NCBI GenBank assembly: GCA_009733775.1
Contig: WOGZ01000421.1
Coordinates: forward strand, 1-24,916
Length of the DNA: 24,916 bases
Reading direction: 5' to 3'
DNA from: Alectoria sarmentosa
Taxonomy: Eukaryota > Ascomycota > Lecanoromycetes > Lecanorales > Parmeliaceae
Each line of letters starts with the position of its first letter. Within the stretch, counting starts at the first letter, position 1. The translations under genes and the position numbers were made by a program. The notes under the pieces were generated by a model that was given only the letters and a program-made list of their open reading frames with translations, did not search any database and was not told the origin of the DNA. Positions 20,690 through 24,916 of this stretch are shown piece by piece.

Positions 20690-21190
20690 AAATATTTTTG
20701 AACAATTTGAAAAGTGCGTCGAGGATCATATTTGTTTTATTAATTTTATAACGAATCGATAAATTGAAACTTGATAAATATTAAAATGCTTTTATTAATC
20801 GAAGATTAAATTTGTTAATATTAAACATTATCAATATGATTTGTTAAAAAATAAACATTATGATAAAATAATCGATATAAATAATTATAAACGAAATCGA
20901 GAATGATTTAATTATGTGTTTACTTTTTTTAACAATTCAAATGATGTCAGCGATTTCGAATTTCGTAAATTAATAATTTTTATTTTATTTTATTAAAAAG
21001 TTTATTTAAAAACATAATTAATTATATTAACGTTTTTATTATAATAATAATTTTAATAAAATTCGAATCTTTTTTAATATAATAAATCATTATTGCGAAG
21101 TTTTATTTTTTAAAATTGTTGATATTAATATAAAGGCGACGATTACGATTATAATAAATGAAAAAAATCGAATTATTAAATATCTTTTGA
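20690..21190 (-). other. Pol: RNase H domain
   Basis: FFIYYNRNRRLYINI and FAIMIYYIKKDSN fit the family pattern 'LvHfdp.r.LYvDlDaSKe.GfGAmvYH'. Next come TKFEIADII*IVKKSKHII (family TELEIAglvWvvrKvRHLIE), IYIDYF (family vyTDHsA), NKFNLRLIKAF*YLSSF (family DKLNLRLVRASQYLsrF) and INKTNMILDALFKL (family GktNvVPDALSRL). The first active-site Asp is Asn in the DASK region. The 'VPDALSRL' end marks the RNase H/integrase border at about 20700. Confidence 0.92.
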
Positions 21191-21369
21191 ATTTTTCGAT
21201 AAATTTGAATTTTTGCTTTCGTAAAATTATCGATTTATAATTTCGTCGATTATCGTTTTTTTGCGAGATTATTAATTTGATTTTTTTCGATTATGATCGA
21301 TAAATTTCGAATAAATCGAATTTTACGTTTTTGAAAAAAATTAACAATTTGCGTATAACGATTTATGAA

Positions 21370-22080
21370 TAAACGTAATCAATTTATTAAATTTTAAATA
21401 AATTTCGAGATCGCGTAAACTTTAAGAAAATTCAAACGTCTTTATGATTTGAATTTTATTTATTAATGTAATTATTTTTAAATTGTCGACGTATTATTTT
21501 AAAAGAGTTATTAATGAATATTCGAGAAAAGATTTTTTAAAATTTAAATTAACTCGATGTTCTCGAAATAAAATAATTTTTTTTTATAAATGTTCGAGAT
21601 GCTCTGCGAAAATATGAAAAAAGATAATTATATTATCGATATATGTTTTAATAAAGTTTTGAAATGATCTTAACATTTTATTTATCTGTCGTTATATATA
21701 TAATAACGATTTTTTATAATTTATAAACGTTATATTTGATTGTTTTTAATCTTTATAAAACATTATAATAAATTTAAAACGATCAAAAACCTTAATTAAA
21801 AATTGATAAAATTAATTTATAACGTTTATTATAAAAATGTATTAATATTCGATCACGAAATTAATAATTTCGAATTATAAAAATATGAAATAATTATTAA
21901 ACTCGAAAATCTTATTAAGTTTTTTAATATCGATAACAATTTTTTTTTAATTAGAAAACGTATTTCGTCACATTATAAAGCATAAATAATTATATTTTAT
22001 AAATTAATTCGATCACGTTATTTTTTCTTATCTATATAATTTATTAAACGTTTTATTAATAATTTTCCGATTCTTTTAAT
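21370..22080 (-). other. Pol: reverse transcriptase domain
   Basis: Recognisable pieces in order are KVYSLN*KNRKIINKTFNKL, IT*SN*FIKYNYLCFIM*RN, VIDIKKLNKI (21908-21937; family VVDIRGLNK), FIINVIN*FYQF (family VVDATAFFYQW), NYKKSLLYI*RQINKMLR (family MGYKNSPAYVQRQIDxILR) and TYIDNIIIF (family YIDDIIIFS). The first catalytic Asp is Asn at 21824-21826. The YIDD box is YIDN at 21632-21643. The following LEHL*K...FREHRVNL and KKSFLEYSLITLLK are also diagnostic. The domain is catalytically dead. Confidence 0.95.
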
Positions 22081-22839
22081 TAAGTGAATACACTTTTAAA
22101 AATTTAAAATTTATTTCAAATTTTAAAGATATCGATATTTATTTCTTCTTCGAGATGGCGATTATGATGTTTTAATTAATTTAGATTTTCGGAAATTTTA
22201 TAACGATAATTGCGATCTAAGTAGTTTCGTTTTCATTGTTATTATAAATGATAATATCATTTAATAATACGTGTTTCAAAAATGAATTTATTATCGACGA
22301 TAACGTTATTGTCGATTATTTTGATAAGAAATTTTTTAAAGCAATATAAATAATAATTATTATAATTATCATAATTAACAATGCTTTAACAATTTTTCTC
22401 TTTTAAAATTATTTAAATCTTTTTAATATTTATTCGTTAACGATAAATAACGTTATTTTCGAAGTTGTTAAAAAGCATTTTTCTTTATTAATATTAAATT
22501 TTATTAAAAATCTTAAATGAGCTCGTTAAAGAATTTTTATAAAACGAATTAAAACATTATGAAGTTATATAAATGAAAAGAAAATATTTATTATATAAGC
22601 GAATATTTCGTCTTTTTGATCAAGATTTTATTTGTATTAATATTTAAATAAAAAATCTTTATTTGATAAATTGTTTTAATATTTGATTAACATCAATAAA
22701 ATAAATATTATCGAAATTATAATATTTCTTTTAAAACGAATTATTCGACGTAATTCAAAATCTTTTTTGATAACGACTTTAATTTTAATAATCAAATTTT
22801 GATATATTTCGATAATCATTTTTTCGCAAACGAGATCGA

Positions 22840-23323
22840 GCTTGATTTTTTAAGAAATTAAAACGTCGTTTTTAATAAATATATTAATTTTCAAATTATT
22901 GATAAAATGTGTTTTTATAATCATTTTAATAATTACGAAAAATTCGTCGAGTAATTCGTCGTTTGCGTAAATAATCATTATAACGTATTCGTCGATATTA
23001 TATATAATATTTTCGAATTCTTTAACGCGTATAAAAGATAATAATTTCGAGATTTTAATATTTAAAAAGAATTATAATTATCGAGCTTTATTTATAAGTG
23101 TAATTTCGCATTTAATATCAATATAATTAAATATAATTTCTTTTATCTCGAAAATTGATTTTAAATTCGTAATAACGTAATAATATTTTCGAAATAAATA
23201 TTTCGACGTGATAATAAATATATTATTTGAAAATTTAATGACTTTTTTTAATAAATCTTGAAAAGTTGATAAAAAAATCTTTTCGATAATTTTTCGAATC
23301 GACGTTTTCGTAATCTCATACAT
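22840..23323 (-). other. Pol: retropepsin-like region
   Basis: The open piece from 23323 ends KSIFEIKEI, then IDIKCEITLINKAR. Past its stop the same frame continues with EYVIMIIYANDELLDEFFV and HFINNLKINIFIKNDVLIS. The last part matches the family pattern 'hlvd.LkanmLiGnDvl..e', typical of the C-terminal half of aspartic protease domains in fungal retroelements. The catalytic D-[ST]-G triad is not visible; the equivalent place reads INKA. Downstream, VVIKKDFELRRI and a weak RAHLRFLI segment lead toward the reverse transcriptase. Confidence 0.7.
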
Positions 23324-23400
23324 TTTCGAAAAATGTTTCGTGAGATTTATTCACGTTTTTTTAAAATGACGAAATAAGACGTTTTTGAAAATAAAGTTTG

Positions 23401-24337
23401 TCGAATAATAATAATAGAAATGAATTATTAATATAAGAAAAGCGTTAATGAAATAATTTATAAAATTAAAAGATTCAAAAGATTCGAGCTCGTTATTTTT
23501 TTTTGAAATTTTTTATGTTTATTATGTTCGATATAATAAATTTTTTGATTTTTATTATATTCGTTTTCTTTTTAAAAATAAATGTTTTTTATTTTTATTT
23601 TTTTCAATTCAAATCTAATAAGCTTTTTGATGATATTCATTATAATCGTTATTTTTTAATTATTCGAATCTTTGAAATCTTTGATTTTCTTATTTTGGAA
23701 ATTTATTGTCGTTTAAAACTTATAAGCGATTCGTCGACGTCGAATTTAACGCATTTGATGAAATCGTAATTTGTAAAAATTATCTTGATAATAGAAATTC
23801 TTATTATTATCGTGATTGATAATTTAATAATTAATTATATTATTATTATTGATTAAAATAAATATTCAAATTATTGAATTGACGAAAAAAAAAAATAAGG
23901 CTGATAAAGTTAATGCTCGTAAATTAATTATCGATTAAATTTAAAATCTTATTATCGAAATTAAAATTGATTATAATTATTTTTATTGTTAATAAATCGA
24001 GGTGATTATCGAATTATTTATATAAACGATTTTATATTTGCATTTTTTTCTTTATATTAATTAACGTATATTCATTATTCGTATTTGCTCTTATTTATAA
24101 TTATTAAAAAAATATTAATAATAACATTATCGTTAAGTCTTTTGATATTCCGTCGAAATTTCAAATCGATATCGTTATAAATAATGTTAAATTGATTTTT
24201 AATAAAAATCAAACTTATATTTTTGACGAATTTTAAAATCTTTTAAACGTATTCGCGTGACTCTTAATGAAAATTAATATTTTATAAAAAATATCGTTCT
24301 CGTAATATGACGTTAATAATTATATTAAAGAATTTTT
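23401..24337 (-). pseudogene. Probable gag / 5' region of the chromovirus, unresolved
   Basis: Upstream of the protease on the minus strand the frame continues weakly (KHFSKMYEI preceded by VLFRHFKKT). A Lys/Glu-rich part follows higher up (FQNKKIKDFKDSNN and CVKFDVDESLISF). Gag would be expected here, but no zinc knuckle or capsid signature was recognised. The plus-strand open frame at 23503-23769 is a shadow. The assignment rests mainly on position upstream of pol. Confidence 0.4.
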
Positions 24338-24615
24338 TAAATTAATATATATAAAAGAATAGTGTAGGGCTGAGCTAAAAAATCTTGAATTTGTATATGA
24401 AGTCAATCATAAATCTGAAGTCACTACGCTTTTCGGTTAGCGCTCGAATAGCGGCTTTTAGGCCTCCCGAGCGCCCTCATCAAAAATTTGTATATACAAA
24501 TCTTACATCTTTTGCCCCCTACCCCCTTAAGAATATAATTTTTTCATAATTTCGTAAATTATACAACTCGATATGCGCTTTTCAATGATGTTAAAATTAT
24601 GAAATTTGAATGTAT
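24338..24615 (+). repeat. Dispersed repeat R, copy 2 (weakly mutated)
   Basis: Same repeat as 13070-13345 but with much higher GC and many CA, TG and GG dinucleotides. It includes TGTAGGGCTGAGC (24364), a GGCCTCCCGAGCGCCC block and a run TTGCCCCCTACCCCCTTAAG. It contains a perfect 16-bp palindrome, ATTTGTATATACAAAT (about 24486-24501). It lies where the 5' part of the chromovirus is expected, but does not match the candidate 3' LTR at 17411-18868. It is therefore more likely a later insertion or the edge of another element. Confidence 0.8.
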
Positions 24616-24916
24616 ATATATCGATATATATTTAATTCAAATATGTCATTATTCGAAACGGCAGAGCGGCTTCCGAGAAACCTCTGCTCTCATTCAACGA
24701 ATTATTTTCTTTTTTGAATAACATTATAATTCTCTATCATATTTACGAGATTATTGTATCATTGAAATTGCATAGATCTATTCCAAAATAATGATCATAT
24801 AAACATATAATATAAATCTTTAAAAGTCGCGAGAAATCGATCATAAAAGATTTAACACATTTTGTATATATTTTTAAATAAGAGCAACTTTACATAGAAT
24901 TCGTAAATCGTAAATG
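24616..24916. other. Less mutated sequence at window end, no gene recognised
   Basis: Dinucleotide content is nearer normal (many CA and TG). It includes CGGCAGAGCGGCTTCCGAGA followed by AACCTCTGCTCTC, whose GCAGAG and CTCTGC could pair. No open frame of note and no tRNA-like fold. It may be the rest of repeat R or the edge of a less RIP-affected region. Confidence 0.5.

Larger units (their letters stand above)
18901..23400 (-). pseudogene. pol: Ty3/Gypsy chromovirus pol polyprotein, RIP-inactivated
   Basis: In its intact state this polyprotein would copy the element's RNA into DNA and integrate it. The minus strand reads through the family's domains in the Ty3/Gypsy order: retropepsin-like (about 23161-22840), reverse transcriptase (about 22080-21370), RNase H (about 21190-20690), integrase (about 20680-19690) and chromodomain (about 19230-19080). 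Most in-frame stops are TAA where the family has Gln or Trp. Frame changes were seen near 22300, 21350, 21240 and 20330. The frame from about 20000 to the stop at 18901-18903 is continuous apart from such stops. Catalytic and metal-binding residues are lost in several domains, so it cannot be functional. The open pieces at 23078-23323, 20505-20729 and 20011-20238 are real fragments of this frame; open frames on the plus strand here are shadows. Confidence 0.93.

Noticed and set aside
20508..20762. Plus-strand open frame of 84 codons.
   Set aside because: It is the antisense shadow of the chromovirus pol frame at the RNase H/integrase border, where the minus strand matches the family motif ending in DALSRL.
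23503..23769. Plus-strand open frame of 88 codons, rich in Phe and Ile.
   Set aside because: It lies antisense to the upstream part of the chromovirus, and its composition is what A-rich minus-strand coding gives when read backwards.
24655..24705. Possible tRNA-like or structured RNA with pairing GCAGAG/CTCTGC.
   Set aside because: No T-arm GGTTCGAATCC-type box, no acceptor pairing and no cloverleaf could be drawn. Only one short stem is present.
1..24916. Mitochondrial or bacterial AT-rich genome as the source.
   Set aside because: The CpG-retaining, CpA-depleted pattern, the chromodomain retrotransposon and the Tc1/mariner element indicate RIP-affected nuclear DNA of a filamentous ascomycete. 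No mitochondrial or bacterial genes were seen.

Overview
The window looks like a transposon graveyard from a filamentous ascomycete (Pezizomycotina). It is extremely AT-rich. CpA and TpG are scarce, TpA is abundant, and much of the remaining C and G sits in CpG. Every coding remnant I could recognise is broken by CAA-to-TAA and TGG-to-TAA/TGA changes. This is the pattern of repeat-induced point mutation (RIP). I see no intact gene, no host gene, no RNA gene and no CRISPR array. Species cannot be named from this sequence.

Layout. 1-1158 is the 3' part of a long LTR-like repeat (copy A) containing small tandem repeats. About 1199-6200 is a degenerate tandem array split by a 4.45 kb DNA transposon at 1251-5702. 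That element has 96-bp terminal inverted repeats, a TA target duplication and a Tc1/mariner transposase pseudogene on the minus strand with exact DD34E spacing. 6460-6860 is a second tandem array. 8041-10060 carries long plus-strand degenerate frames of a protein I do not recognise. 10545-10740 is a less mutated island related to 18060-18180. 13070-13345 is a repeat found again at 24338-24615. 13995-14199 (copy B) and 14357-16220 (copy C) match copy A.

The right third is a RIP-destroyed Ty3/Gypsy chromovirus on the minus strand. Translating the minus strand and reading TAA as former Gln or Trp gives, in order, a probable gag region (about 24330-23400), a retropepsin-like region, reverse transcriptase, RNase H, an HHCC-type integrase and a C-terminal chromodomain, ending at a stop at 18901. 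A purine-rich tract and a candidate 3' LTR (TGTTA...TAACA, 17411-18868) follow. That LTR contains a 193-bp foldback element, a truncated second copy of it and short tandem repeats, all among the least mutated DNA in the window.

No genes act together here as a pathway. The window records nested insertion (Tc1/mariner into a tandem array, a foldback element into an LTR) followed by RIP of uneven strength. Nothing visible is likely to be functional today.
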